A DNA stretch of 64,000 nucleotides from Aculops lycopersici (GCA_015350385.1 WNKI01000001.1:4497332-4561331); one strand, 5' to 3'. Positions 1 to 11,250 are shown, counted from the stretch's first letter. Made by a program: numbers and translations. Notes: generated by a model from the sequence alone, not told the origin.

Positions 1-3000
1 AGAGAGAGAGAGAGAGCGAAACCGGCTGAATGGAATGGGACCATCAGCAAGCAAGACTACACTTTACACTCTCGCATAAGAACTCCGAGATTCGCTAACG
101 AGTCTCAACACCTACCTGATTTCGGCATTTCGGGTTCGTAGTTGTCGTATGGTGCATGAACGTGAGCATATAGCCGAATTCTGGCCACTCACGATGTATG
201 TCGGTCCACTTGGATTCTGCACATAAATAGATAGACAACCACCGCCAGCTACAAATGCATTTCAGCAAGCTAGCCCGATCAGCTAGAGCTAGTTAGCCGC
301 GAGAGATAGATCGAGCGCAAGAGGCAGCCGAACGGAAGTTGGAATGCCTGTCTACCAGTTTGTGTTTGTGGAGCCGGCGCATAGCGACTGAGCGCTAGGT
401 GGTCGCGCAGCGAACACAACCAGCCGACGCTAAGTGGACGCCGAGGCCAAGGGGCCGAATGATAGATGCGCCTCCCAATGGGTGCCTGCGGTCGGCGACA
501 CCAGAGCAACCCGAAAGCCGGCCGACTTCGAGCTTGCTAGTTCCTTTGTAGTGCTCGTTATCACACTAGCTTATCGTGACCACAGTGCCGGTGACTGGCC
601 GGCTCGTCGCAGCGGAAACGGTCAGTCGGTGAGTCGTTTTTAATTTTGGTGTCGTTGGCCGAGGAGTTGGTTTTGCAGCCAGAGCAACAGCAGTGGTGGC
701 TGTGGTAATTTTACTGTTAGGGGTAGCAGTCTGACCAACTTTGCCACATCCGAAGCCACGGCCGCCGATTGCTCACACTACCCAGTGGGCTAATTTCCGC
801 TAGGTTGCCGCGCCTCTTTTGTTAGTGTTGCTGTTGTTGTCATGCAAACTAGAGCACCAACTCTGAGCTAAAACTCGCCCTCGGGACTTGTATTTTTTCC
901 TCATTCTCTGCCTCTCTCAATTTAGACTCGCTGCTCGCGGGGCTTGGTGCCGCCGACAGCCACCTGCTGCCCTCTCGTTCCCCTCAATCTCCAGTCTCGC
1001 GTTAGCTCGTCGTGGTGGTGCTCATCACTGGCTGGCTGGCTGGCTGGCCACTAAATAATCTGTAGCTGCCGGGCGCTCTCATTAGCCGCTTAGCTGGCGA
1101 TGGGCGCAAGTTACTTGGCCGACAAGTGGAACTAAACCAGTTGGTAGTTGCGCGCCAAGTCCAACGGCATCAGCCTCAAGTTTGGGATGCTGCCGCTTGT
1201 GGTGGTGGATGTGGTGCTCGTTGTACAGCGTATGCTGCCTGCGCTAGTGGGACAAAATAAACTAGCGACAGTAAAACCTCCAATTACGTGATTGGATCCC
1301 CAACTGCTCTCTTGCCCCAACTTCCGCTCACTCTCTTTGGCCGGTTGCTCTCGGTTCCTGGTTTCGCTTTTAGTCGTGGTCGTGGTCGTTTTAGTCGTTC
1401 AAAGCGAAACTAGCGCTTAGCTTCACCAATGCGAACGTCTCGCCGTCACCACCAACCAGCCAGCCGGCTAGCTTGCCAAGTTTCGCCGCCAGTCTACCAA
1501 CTCAACCCCAAGTTGGCAGCTCACTTGGCCTTCTGCTTGGCTAGTAAACGAACCATGCCGAAACTAAGGCAAAGATGAACTAGCGCTTGCGCGCAAACGA
1601 GACGATAGATTTGAAGCTTATCGCTACATAAGCAGTAGCAGTAGCAGTTGAAGTTGCAGTAGTTGCAGGGGCAATGGTGGTAGCAGTAGCAGCAGCGGCA
1701 GCCCCAACTACGTGAACTCGCTTGCCTCTTGCAAGTCCACGAGGCCAACCACCCAACCAACCAAAAACGAGCGGCTTATAATTTCGGCGCCTCGACAGCC
1801 GCAATCTTAAGCCAGTAATTCGCCAGCAACAGCGAGCGGCAGAAATCCCAGCAAGAGGCTCAAGTAAACTCGGCTCAGGTAACTTGAAGTGATTCCAAGG
1901 CTCAAACTTGAGGTGACCAGGTGAGCGGCGGCCGCGCTAATGGCGCGCCGCTTGGGACAAAACTGGATCTTTGCACACAACCCTCCAGTTGGCCAGCCAG
2001 CCAAACAAACTAGCTGGTCGCCATCAATTACAACACCAACATTTAGTAGCCCGTGTCTCCGTCAATGCATCGGTCCATCGATCCATTCAATGAACACGAA
2101 GACCAGCTTCAGCTCCTCCTGTGTAATTGACCGGCTAACCACGAGGGGCACGCAGAGCTGCTTGTTTGGAATTTAGGATTTCGCTGTCAACTTACCTGAG
2201 CTCTAATGCCGTAAACACAGTAGTAGTAGTAGTAGCGACAAAACTAGTTACCTCGCTTCTCTGGGTTAGTTTTTTGGTTGATGTTGTTGTTTCTTCAGTG
2301 GTTTTTAGAGGTAACTCGCATTGAGCTACCCACTGAACAGGCAAATCGCCCCAAGTGAGGGCTTAAGCTTGCGGCAGGTGAGGTTAGCTTACCGAATATC
2401 CCAAAGCGAGAGCGATTTGCAACGAGAAACTCAACTTTCGATTTGTGATCAATTTGCTCGATCGCATTGTTTGCTGGCTGGACCCCGCAAACTGGCGAGC
2501 AAGTTGATGGACTAGATGCAGCCAAAATCCAACTTCAGCGGCGGGTTCAAGTAATCCAATAATTAAATTAGCTAGCCACTTTACTCTCACCTGTCCTCCG
2601 TCCAGCTGGCCCATCAACTGGATGCTTGGATGACTGGCTAGCGAATCGGCCAATATTTCTGCTGGGATTAACTAGCCCAAAACAACACTGTGCTCGAGAG
2701 CGGAGATAAGCATCTAAAAGTGGAGGCTCCAAATGAGCAACAGATGGTATGGCGAACTCCGAAGCAAATCACGATGCATAAATCTGTCGTTTGCTGTGAT
2801 TGTGATTATTTTCTCGTCTCTCTGTCTTCAAAGTGGGAGCACAAAATAATCTAACCACAGGGTCTAAAGAGCGCCACTCTGGCCTGCAGGTTGATTTAAA
2901 AAATCTTCGTCACGGCGACAGGGAGAGAGAAAGAGGGAGGGAGGGAGGGAGGGAGGGAAAGGAAAAACACTGAGCACAAAAAACATGAGCACCGCGAAGT

Positions 3001-3926
3001 GCCTTTAGAATTTACCTGGACCCAAAGGTAGCAAACGAGCGAGCGAGCGAGCGAGAGATGAAAGAGGAAAGAGGGCGACTGAGAGTTAGGCTACGCCCTA
3101 ATTAGATTACCTGGTTGGAATAAACTAGCCGGATGGAATTCTAGTTTTGCTTTCGAGCTTGAGTTTGAGAGAGCGAATGAGTTGGTTGGAGGCCAAAAAT
3201 AACCAAGTTGCTGGGGATGAGTTTAGTTCACAGTTTAGTTGCTAGCGGGTAGAAGTATCCAGCAAACAGCTAGCTGCTTAATGATGGGCCACCCGGCCGG
3301 TTGGTCTTTTTTCCTACTCGGATTTGGCTAGCGATGCGCGTGGCGACTTGATTGAGAGATTCGGGCGCAATTTGTTGTTGGGGCTATTGCTCCTTCGAGC
3401 TGAGTTGGTTGCACGCAACTTAGACTCAGGACCAGCCTCAGTTATTACATCGTTTTCCTCCTCCCAGGCAGCGGCAAGCGAATCGTTGTGTAAGTTAGAA
3501 TCCAATACAAATCCACCAGCTACTTTCCGTTGCTATTTGAGTGTTGGGCTGCTTTTAGTCTCAAAAGAGGCAGGTGTGTTCGCGGCGAGATTGAAAGGAT
3601 GGCGTGGGATTTGAGGCTGGTGTGCGCCTGACCACTTGCTAGCACAACCAGTGGTTGCAACGTTAAACTGGGATCCAAACTGGAGAGTTGCCGAGAGAGA
3701 AGAGACTGAGCCAAATGGTTGATAGAGAGAGAAAAAAAATTGCTTGCCCAAAGTTGAGGCATTGGTTTAGATTTAGGATTAAGGCGGATTTGCAAATTGC
3801 GTCAAGCTGGCCAACTTTGTGCCAACTTTGACCGCCACCTAGCGACTTTGTGGTGGATTTATTGCGTCACATCTAGTCGTCGTCGTGGTCGTTTTTATGT
3901 TTGATTTTCTATTTCACTACAGAGAG
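1..3926. other. Non-coding region with simple repeats
   Basis: No frame here has a convincing start, composition or family match. It holds an AG tract at the left edge, GGCT units near 1030-1050, TAG units near 2220-2237, a GGGA tract at about 2935-2958 and a GAGC tract at about 3036-3055. Several CAGGTAA/TTACCTG heptamers occur (about 1876, 2194, 3014, 3110). A GTGAGT donor-like site follows an open stretch near 626, so a 5' exon of a gene off the left edge is possible but not supported. Confidence 0.6.
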
Positions 3927-4075
3927 ACTCTTACTCTTACTCTTACTCTTACTCTTACTCTTACTCTTACTCTTACTCTTACTCTTACTCTTACTCTTAC
4001 TCTTACTCTTACTCTTACTCTTACTCTTACTCTTACTCTTACTCTTACTCTTACTCTTACTCTTACTCTTACTCT
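3927..4075. repeat. Hexanucleotide tandem repeat (ACTCTT)n, about 25 copies
   Basis: About 149 bp of nearly perfect ACTCTT units (AAGAGT on the other strand). It gives artefactual Leu-Thr and Arg-Val repeat frames on the two strands. It ends about 60 bp beyond the stop codon of the small secreted-protein gene, so it may lie in or next to that gene's 3' UTR. The unit is not the TTAGG telomere repeat of arthropods. Confidence 0.95.
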
Positions 4076-4135
4076 AATTCCAATTCTCATTCTCTTTTTC
4101 ATCCTCAACGTTACTTTTACCTCCACCTCCCCCCC

Positions 4136-4642
4136 TTACAACTTCAACTCCAAGTCTGGCTCCAGTTTCTCCTTATCCTCAGACTTCAATTGGGGTAGCG
4201 AATCGCCACCAACTCCACTCTCGTCGCCGCTAGGCTTCACTTTTATGCCAAACAATTTGAACGGCTTTGGCCGAGAGTACACATGCTGCTGCTGCTGGCC
4301 ACTTTGAAGCTCCCTATCCAAAGCCAAAATTTCCGCTAACCCCTGCGGTCGATCGGGAAACAATTGGTGGACTCGAGGTTTTTGGTTGCGCAAAACCTCC
4401 CTTCTTCGACTGGGACCAACTATGGGTTTAGTTGGAGATGCACGTCTATTTACGTCGCTGGCTCCCATGCTAAATGGAATGGGTTTTCCCGTTTGAGAGG
4501 AGAAGATAAACTGAGGACTTGGATAAGTCGAGTCGCTAGAGTCATTCAAGTTCAAAGCGCCGCTAGCAACTGGTGTCTCGGCATAAAGTAAAGTGGCCAT
4601 TGAAATGGCCACAATCAAGCAAGCCATTGTGTGAGCAAACAT
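4136..4642 (-). CDS. Small secreted protein, unknown family
   Basis: A 168-residue protein with a clear signal peptide: two possible starts (M1 and M6), then a hydrophobic core ending near residue 22-30 (LLYAETPVASG). The rest is hydrophilic with no cysteine pattern. It has an RRR site near residue 80, a Gln run (QQQQ), and a C-terminal block around PKPFKLFGIKV. I recognise no domain. It could be a secreted peptide precursor, but no amidated peptide array is visible. A TATA box lies about 270 bp upstream, and a likely 5' UTR intron (about 4688-4846, GT-AG) lies between. A decayed copy at about 9707-9954 keeps the blocks TKPxVG, QxPRxxQLFPDR and VYxxPxxFxLFxI, so these are probably the constrained parts. 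Confidence 0.7.
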   Translation of the reverse strand: MFAHTMACLIVAISMATLLYAETPVASGALNLNDSSDSTYPSPQFIFSSQTGKPIPFSMGASDVNRRASPTKPIVGPSRRREVLRNQKPRVHQLFPDRPQGLAEILALDRELQSGQQQQHVYSRPKPFKLFGIKVKPSGDESGVGGDSLPQLKSEDKEKLEPDLELKL

Positions 4643-4910
4643 TTTCCTACTCTTTTCCTCTCTATCTCTCTCTCTCTCCCTCTTTATCTAAGGTGAGTTG
4701 TTTCTTTTTTTGTTTCCCCTACTATTTGATACTTGATTTGATGAGTTTATGTGGTTGAAAATTGATTGATTTTTCGGCGGTTACCTTTTCGCGTCTCTCC
4801 TTGCCTCAAGTGTTCTGATGAACTTAGCTCAAGGGCCAAGTTTTACCTGTTTAAAGTGATGATTTTTTGACTAGGAAACTGGTGATGAGTAATGTGTATC
4901 CCTAGCGCCC

Positions 4911-4919
4911 TTTTTTATA
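4911..4919 (-). promoter_or_regulatory. TATA box of the small secreted-protein gene
   Basis: On the minus strand it reads TATAAAAAA, in a GC-containing context, about 270 bp upstream of the ATG at 4642. A donor-like CAG/GTAAAA near 4846 and an acceptor-like TTAG near 4688 suggest a spliced 5' UTR between promoter and start codon. The spacing is plausible but unproven. Confidence 0.5.
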
Positions 4920-5564
4920 CCTAATGGCCCGCGAATCGCGATGCGCTTTAAATCACAGAATTCAGTAACATTGTCAACACGAACGCCATGTCATATCACA
5001 ATTAAGTGTTAGTCTATGCCATTGTCTCTGTGTCCCTGTCTTTGTATCTCCTTTCGTTGGGTACACAGTCTATTGGGATGGAGAGAAAATCTCTGGCACA
5101 ATAGACTCTATGGAACTAGATACAGGCAAGTTGGGTGCGTCACGCCTCGCCTCAATTGATACATTGCTCATTTTTTCTCTCCCTCTCTCTCTATCATCTA
5201 TCGAAACAACAGCTATGAGCAGGACTAAAAATAAACTCTCGTTGCAATGCTCTTTTACTCGCTAGTATCATTGGGGGAGCATCAATTGTTCTATGCAATT
5301 GGCATCAATCAAGCGCATGATTCGTTACAAAAAGAGGTAGAGGCAGAGTTGAAAAGATAAGTGCACTTGTTTCTTCACTTAATCGGTATTTTCGAGTCAA
5401 TCAATATTATTTTCAATCGGTTGAAAACGATTCTGTTTCTTTAATTAGTATTTAAATTTATCTTGTTTGATCACAATACTGTCATATTTTGAGCTTCTCT
5501 TGGGGGAGGGGGGGGGCTATTTACATAAGGCGCTCGAGGCTTCCTTCTATTTCCTCCGCTGGGA
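4920..5564. other. Intergenic, nothing recognised
   Basis: AT-rich spacer between the promoter of the secreted-protein gene and the 3' end of glucose-6-phosphatase. It has short CT-rich stretches and a G-rich run near 5501-5516. No coding frame or RNA gene is seen. Confidence 0.6.
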
Positions 5565-6770
5565 CTAGTAGGCCTTTAGTTTCATGTGCTGAGTGGTGAA
5601 TCTATTGGCAAGCTTTGGAACTGGTCCTGCAATTGCGTATGAGAATAGAGTGTAAACTCCAAATGAGATCGCGTAAAATAGGTAAAGATTTGACTTTGGC
5701 AGAGGGATTGAGAGTAGCATTTGGCCTAAAATTATGCTACCTCCGGCAGCCAACACCTTCGAGCTAATGGATGATCGCGAAGCAGTTTCGGTGGACTTGT
5801 AGGCCAAGCCGGCGCCCAGGCAGAAGCCCAAATATCTCATCATGGATAGGAATGGCGAAGTGTCCAAGTGGATGTATTCCTTCTTAACGCACCATCTCAT
5901 TGCCTTGTCCACCGACCAAAGCGGATTAACTCCCATGGATTTTAAGAGTGCATAGATGCTCATAACCGAGACAAACATTCCCACTGTGGCGAGGGCATAG
6001 TGGCGCCTGGTCATCATTTTCATTGGCAAACGTTCAATAACCAATTTGGCCACGACAACTCCCAAAATGGCGCCGCACAAACACTGGTGGGGAAAGTGGC
6101 AGGCCAGGTAGACGCGAGATAAGCTAACCAAAAGTAGGATTATCGTGTACATTGACCAGGTGAGCTTGGCTACTTTGTCGCCGAGATTCAATTCCACAGG
6201 TCGTCGTTGTTGCTGCTGTTGATTTTGTGCTTTTGGCGCTGGATTTGGGTTAAAAAAGTTGATCTCGCCGCGGAGATAGGCGTCAATGAGTATGTACCAG
6301 ACGGTTGCTGTGACCATCGCGTGGCCACTGGGACTTCCGGCGCCCAGCTCGCAGGTAACCGGAAATTGTTTGAGCGCTGCAAGGGGCTTGGCAAGCAATA
6401 ATTGGTCGTTATTGCTGGTCAAGTCATACTGTTGATGTGTCAGTGTTGCCGAGTCAATCGTTGCGTTGGCCAACTCGTGCGCCCGCTCGTGCACATACCA
6501 GTAGGGCCGCTCGCCGGCCAGCAACCACTTGAGGATTTGATTGGCCCATTCGGTGAGAGTTAAAGCTGCAATTGTCCGGTGGCCAACTTTTCGGTTTAAT
6601 GCAAACAATATTGGCGCGTAGATGAGAAACACGTAGCGCGGATCAAAGAAGGTGGATATGTTGATCATGAAGTCTTTGTTGTCTGGAAAGGTGGACTGTA
6701 GCATCTCGATGGTGGGCAAGGATTGGTCGTGTAGAGCCTCGAAGGCGCCGCTAACAATTTGCTTGACCAT
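5565..6770 (-). CDS. G6P: Glucose-6-phosphatase catalytic subunit
   Basis: 401 residues; a multi-pass ER membrane phosphatase of the PAP2 superfamily that releases glucose from glucose-6-phosphate, the last step of gluconeogenesis and glycogenolysis. The three-part phosphatase signature is intact: KWLLAGERPYW (about residues 82-92), GSPSGHAM (about 143-150) and SRVYLACHFPHQ (about 220-231), so the expected Arg, His, Arg and His catalytic residues are present. About nine hydrophobic segments follow the family pattern. It is some 45 residues longer than the human enzyme because of a longer lumenal loop (about 92-135) and a Gln-rich loop (about 172-190). It is a single exon starting at ATG 6770, with a TATA box about 220 bp upstream. 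The family call is secure. Confidence 0.93.
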   Translation of the reverse strand: MVKQIVSGAFEALHDQSLPTIEMLQSTFPDNKDFMINISTFFDPRYVFLIYAPILFALNRKVGHRTIAALTLTEWANQILKWLLAGERPYWYVHERAHELANATIDSATLTHQQYDLTSNNDQLLLAKPLAALKQFPVTCELGAGSPSGHAMVTATVWYILIDAYLRGEINFFNPNPAPKAQNQQQQQRRPVELNLGDKVAKLTWSMYTIILLLVSLSRVYLACHFPHQCLCGAILGVVVAKLVIERLPMKMMTRRHYALATVGMFVSVMSIYALLKSMGVNPLWSVDKAMRWCVKKEYIHLDTSPFLSMMRYLGFCLGAGLAYKSTETASRSSISSKVLAAGGSIILGQMLLSIPLPKSNLYLFYAISFGVYTLFSYAIAGPVPKLANRFTTQHMKLKAY

Positions 6771-6988
6771 TTTTGGGTTGAGTTGTGTGATTGTTATTTG
6801 TGTTTCCTCTTTAAGATTTACTAGTTGACTTAGGATGAGATGATGATTATTACTGCTCGTTGTTTTACTCTCACTTGACTTGATTTGATTCTAATGATTT
6901 ATTTACTTTCTTCTATTTGGTTTGTTTGTTGCTAGTTAGTTGCAGATGAGAGCAAGTGAGTGGTGCTCTCTCCAAGACAACCGGAGAG

Positions 6989-6996
6989 CTTATATA
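6989..6996 (-). promoter_or_regulatory. TATA box of glucose-6-phosphatase
   Basis: Minus strand TATATAAG in a GC-rich context (GCGAG before it, CTCTCC after), about 220 bp upstream of the ATG. This predicts a 5' UTR of roughly 190 bp. Confidence 0.55.
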
Positions 6997-9433
6997 CTCG
7001 CGGCCACTCAACTCTCATGAGATCATCAAAGTCGAATGCTCCGGCGGTTCGTAATCATTTTGCTCACAGGTAAACTGCGGCCAACAACAACAACAAAAAT
7101 AACAACAACTCAACTACGAGTGTGACGAGAAAATCGTCGCTTGGCGCCGCCGCCGCCGCCGCGGAGTCAATGAAACCTGAGCGCCTAATTAACCGCAAGA
7201 TTATAACAGCGGCAGCACTGCATTGTACAATGTAAGAGCAACAGCAACTACGCCAGTGTTACTCACGCGCCCTGACGACACGAAACACAACACCAATCTG
7301 AAGATCTGTAAACAACATGCGCTAACAATCCAATATTCAAAATCTCTGCTGTAGGCGAAAAGGATTGAGCTAGAGTAAGGTGAAAGAGAGCTAATAAATA
7401 AAATCTCTCGTCAACTTGGATAAATCTCGTAGAGGCAGTAGAGAGAGAGAAAGAGAGAGAGAGGAAGAGGGAGAGAGCGAGGAGGAGTTGCGATCTGATT
7501 GTGGGCAATCACAACATCAACAGAAGCGAGCCAACTACGTCACACTCGCGCCTCACTGCTCGCTGTCGTGAGGGTTGCCAGCAACAAGCTGCCGCTGGCA
7601 AGCTAGCAGCCCTGAGCTAGAGCAAGAGTTGGAGTCAATGTCGGTGGAGCCACGAAAACCTGTCGCCGCAGCAAGAACTACCACGACAGGACTCCGCAGG
7701 GATATTCAAGTGGCTGCTGCTGCTGCTGCTGCTCGGTGGCACTTCTGCCAAGCTAACCACGATCAAGCAGAGGAGCCCACTTGATGTCCCCTCGCCGGGT
7801 GGCCCCACTTGAATGTCTCCACTGATGAGGCACTCGAGACTTTCGTTTGTTTGGGAGGTTTTTGTTGGCGTTGTTGTTGCTCATGATACTGTTGCTATTG
7901 TGGCAAAGAGTTTATCTTTCTCTCTCTCTCTCTCTAACAACTATCTTACAACTCGTCAGTTGATTGATCTCATCTGATTTGATTAAATCTCATCTGATTT
8001 TATAAAATAACCATTCAAACATCCGACAAAACAGTGCATAATTTTATTGTTTGTCTCCTCTTCATTCTCTTCTCCTCCGTCTTATCTCATCTCAAATGGA
8101 CCCTCGAACATCCGTTTCTCCGAAACCAAATCGGAGAGTTTTATTCGCGATTGTAATTTCAATATAATTTCGCTCTTCTTGGTGTTTGTTGCCCATTTAA
8201 GTAGATGTGTTGTCTAGCTACTTGAGATTTGAGATGCTAAGCTTTCATTTGATCACTCGACTGACGCGCTCCCACTCACCAATCGCAACTTTGCGATCAA
8301 AGATGAATCTTTGGCCAAATGAAGAGGAAGAGGAAAAGTGGAGAACAAAATCTCTTTAGATGATGAAGCCAACGAAATCATTTGATCTAGATCCATAATG
8401 ATCTTAGCAGCAAAAGCAGCAGCGGCGAGCGGCGCGTAGCCTGTCTGTCACCTGCCAAACAAATTGATCTTGCGGCGCTTCCGCCAAAAGACGCTAAGTC
8501 TCAGTGCTTGTTGCCCCCGCCGACAAAATAGTCAAGGTTACATAACTTGTGTTGTTGAGCGAGGGATTGATCGGAAAACTAGTTTGTTACGCAACAACCA
8601 CGAGTTAAGACATACGCTTACTTTAGTTAGTGCTAATCGCTCTGCGGTTGCCGCTGCAACTTCGGTAGGACAAAATCTGCTGTTGTTGTTTGTTTTTCTC
8701 GCGTAGATCGCGCTGCAAACTGCATTTGAGTGAGAGAGTAGAAGCAGTATCAAGAATATCAATGGTCGTGGTTCGTATGGCATTAGTGAGAATTAGTATG
8801 ACGTAACGATCACGCACTCGACTACCAGAAACTTGCATTTAAACGACGGGCGACGCCTTACAACTCGACTCGCTCGTTATTATTTCGTTTGCCTAATGAC
8901 CACTACTGGTCGCAGGTAAATAGTAGATGCACTTTTATTCCAAGGTAATGTGTTGGCTTCGCCTTGTTTTTCTCCCAGTTGGTCGAGTTCGGAGGACGAC
9001 GACGACGTCTAGAGAGCGCACACTCGTGATCCATCATTAATTTGGCAAGCTAAAGTCGGACAGCTCAAATGATTTAAGTCCTAATGTTGTCGTCATAATC
9101 CGATTTCAATTGATTTGCTTCTCTGCCTCTCTGCTTCCTCATTCTCTCTCTCTAGCGCGCGTTCTTCGCCAACTTCCGGAGTGAGCAATGCAAATTTATA
9201 ATATGTTCCTTGGGTGCCAATGCAAAATTGGCTTCCAAGCTTCAGCTCACCGAATCGGCAAGCACAATGCGATTGAATTGATGGATCAATTCAACTACTT
9301 TTATCGGTTGAAAGGTAAAAGGATTGCAAAAGGAGAAACCTTTCGCTGGCTTCTCTTTCCATTCGATCCTCGGCCATAAACATTGCGGCAATGCAATTAG
9401 TCTTGCGGCTCGCGTGGATTCTTGCGCCTTACC
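6997..9433. other. Non-coding region with microsatellites
   Basis: No gene is supported. It contains a GCC run near 7147-7160, GA tracts near 7440-7475, a CTG run near 7710-7732 and TC tracts near 7918-7934. CAGGTAA sites occur at about 7067 and 8914. Open frames here start at non-ATG codons or are driven by repeats. Confidence 0.6.
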
Positions 9434-9535
9434 TGCGCCTCTAATTTACGACTCAATGTTTATCTGGGTATTTGTTTTCAGTTAAGTGCACTCTATTGTT
9501 CCCATTGTAGCCAACAACTCTATTGCACTACCGTT
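9434..9535. repeat. Diverged duplicate block, partner at about 13401-13518
   Basis: From GCGCCTCTAATTTACG onward it aligns collinearly with the sequence at 13401: the C-T-CTAATT-ACG-CTCAAT-TTTA-CTG-TATTTGTTT core is kept, then AGCAACAACTCT and CTACCG. Indels and many substitutions show an old duplication. No reading frame is kept between the copies. Confidence 0.65.
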
Positions 9536-9706
9536 ATTTCCACTACTGCCACAAGCTCTTCTACCTTATTCTCCAACTAAAAACTATCCACTTACACACA
9601 TGAGAGAGAGAGAGAGGGAGAGAGAGAGAGAGAGCGAGTGAGAAAGGGACGAGGAAGGGAGTCGCCATTGTCAGCTGCACTCTCGCTGCCGCTCGATTCC
9701 TATTCG

Positions 9707-9954
9707 TATGTCAAACAAATTGAACGACTCCGGCCATAAGTATACCGGCCACTCTTGTTTGCCGCTGACCAACACTTTGATTCTCGCTATCTAAAGCCAG
9801 CTAGTCCCTCGCCGATCGGGAAACAATTGGAGGGCTCGAGGTCTTTGGGCGGCGGGGAGAACCACCGTTTGTTTTAAACCAACGACAGGTTTAGTGAAAG
9901 TTGCAACTCCATTAGTGCCAAGTCTCATGTTAAACGATGTCGTTTTAATTTTGA
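9707..9954 (-). pseudogene. Decayed copy of the small secreted-protein gene (4136-4642)
   Basis: This stretch aligns base by base with about 4244-4497 of the secreted-protein gene (GATCGGGAAACAATTGG and CAAACAA-TTGAACG are shared). On the minus strand the conceptual product keeps TKPVVG (TKPIVG in the intact gene), QRPRALQLFPD (QKPRVHQLFPD) and VY..P..F.LF.I. Between the last two blocks the frame meets a TAG, and matching the parent requires a frame change near the ALD segment. The signal-peptide exon and start are not present. It is best read as a pseudogene from duplication; a spliced, diverged exon is less likely. Confidence 0.7.
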
Positions 9955-10122
9955 ATCACACGGCATCCCATTGCTATCGCACACCAACTAGACATGTCCA
10001 GTGAGTTGGAGTAATTGGTTGACTGATAAAGTGGACTAGAGAAGTGTTTGTATGTTTCAGAAAGAGATATCGAGTCGCAGTATCGCGACAAAGTAGACAC
10101 ACGCAGCGAGAGAAAGAGAGAG

Positions 10123-10210
10123 NNNNNNNNNNNNNNNNNNNNNNNNNNNNNNNNNNNNNNNNNNNNNNNNNNNNNNNNNNNNNNNNNNNNNNNNNNNNNN
10201 NNNNNNNNNN
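10123..10210. other. Assembly gap (88 N) inside a GA microsatellite
   Basis: The N run is flanked on both sides by GA/GAAA repeats (about 10105-10122 and 10211-10230), so the gap is very likely an unresolved GA tract of uncertain length. Confidence 0.97.
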
Positions 10211-10439
10211 GAGAGAGAGAGAGAAAGACATTTTGCATCCGCTCGCACCTTGTGAAAAATAATAGCTTCATAAATAATGGCACTGCAGTCACGAAATTTG
10301 TATCATTCCCCTCACTCGCTGCATTGATCCTGCAATTTGATTCGAGATTGAATGAAATGAGCAAAGACAACAACAACAACAAGTAACGGCATCAACTTGT
10401 TTTGAGTTTTGGGTTTCGAGTTTTGAGTTTTGAGTTTGC

Positions 10440-11250
10440 CAATAGCAAACAGGAACAAACAATTCCCTTTTATCTCGCATTTCGACCAGTGCGGCCTTCA
10501 ATGATGCTGGACACAGAAAGAGAGAAAGTTGAGTTGATTACTTAACTGTTGCTCAAAAGTTAAGTTATGTGTCTACTTCTGAGATATGAATGATTTCTTC
10601 TGTCTAGTGATCACACAACAACGACAACTTTCAAGGCGAGATCGCCAGGTGAGGGCGTGGCCATCGGGTCCATTGTCTCTGAATCTAACTGATTTGTTTT
10701 ATTCTTTGCACCAAACGGCAAACTGAAACAATCTGTCCAACTTCCACTTCGATGAATGCAAATTCCGAGAAAGCTGTCGTCCAGTTGTGACCTGGTCAAG
10801 CTTGTGGAAGCCAGTAGTGAGCAAAGTTTCTTTCGCTCACTGCTAAGCTCGCCAGTCATAATTGAAAGTGGTAGTCTCATTGAGATAAGAATTATCCAAC
10901 CTTGACAATCAGTGACTTGTTGACTCTCCCTCTCTATCTTTACCTCTTGCAAGCAGGTATCTGCGCGCCAAGCGACAAACTCGCCACCACAAAGCAAGGG
11001 CTGTTGGTGAGTAACGGTAGTTGCTGTTGTCGCCGTTGTGCAACAGGGCAACTGGAGCAGTAGCTACGACCACCTGAGCGCCCAAAGATAGCTGCAACCA
11101 CTTGTAGCTTTTCTCATTAAAGCGGCAATTGGAAATGTGGCCACCGCCACCACCGACTTCTATTCATTCCAACTTGTTTCAAGCTGGCCAATATGAAGTC
11201 AAACTCTCAATATGTTGCCTCTTTTTTACTTTCACCTGATGCTTCGCGCT
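10440..11250. repeat. Conserved non-coding duplicated module, copy 1 (partner 43347-44060)
   Basis: Many short blocks occur in the same order and orientation as in the sequence at 43.3-44.1 kb: ATAGCAAACAGG, GGCCTTCAATGATGCT, GCTCAAAAGTTA, GACCTGGTCAAGCTTGT, CAACCTTGACAATCAGTGACT, GCGCGCCAAGCGACA, GCGCCCAAAGATAGC, ACTTTCACCTGATGCTT. Between blocks the copies differ by indels and substitutions. The 146-codon minus-strand frame in this copy is not kept in the other, so the module is not protein-coding. It ends about 150 bp before the Spätzle-like gene. It could be a regulatory region, a non-coding RNA or a remnant of a dispersed element. Confidence 0.75.

Noticed and set aside
3885..4307. 140-codon plus-strand frame with Leu-Thr repeats, and the antisense Arg-Val frame
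   Set aside because: Both are translations of the ACTCTT tandem repeat; the rest of the plus frame is antisense to the secreted-protein gene.
7263..7508. Signal-peptide-like minus-strand frame
   Set aside because: The hydrophobic-looking stretch is a GA/CT microsatellite and the first codon is not ATG.
10611..11051. 146-codon minus-strand frame in the duplicated module
   Set aside because: The frame is broken by indels in the other copy at 43.3-44.1 kb, so it is not a conserved protein.
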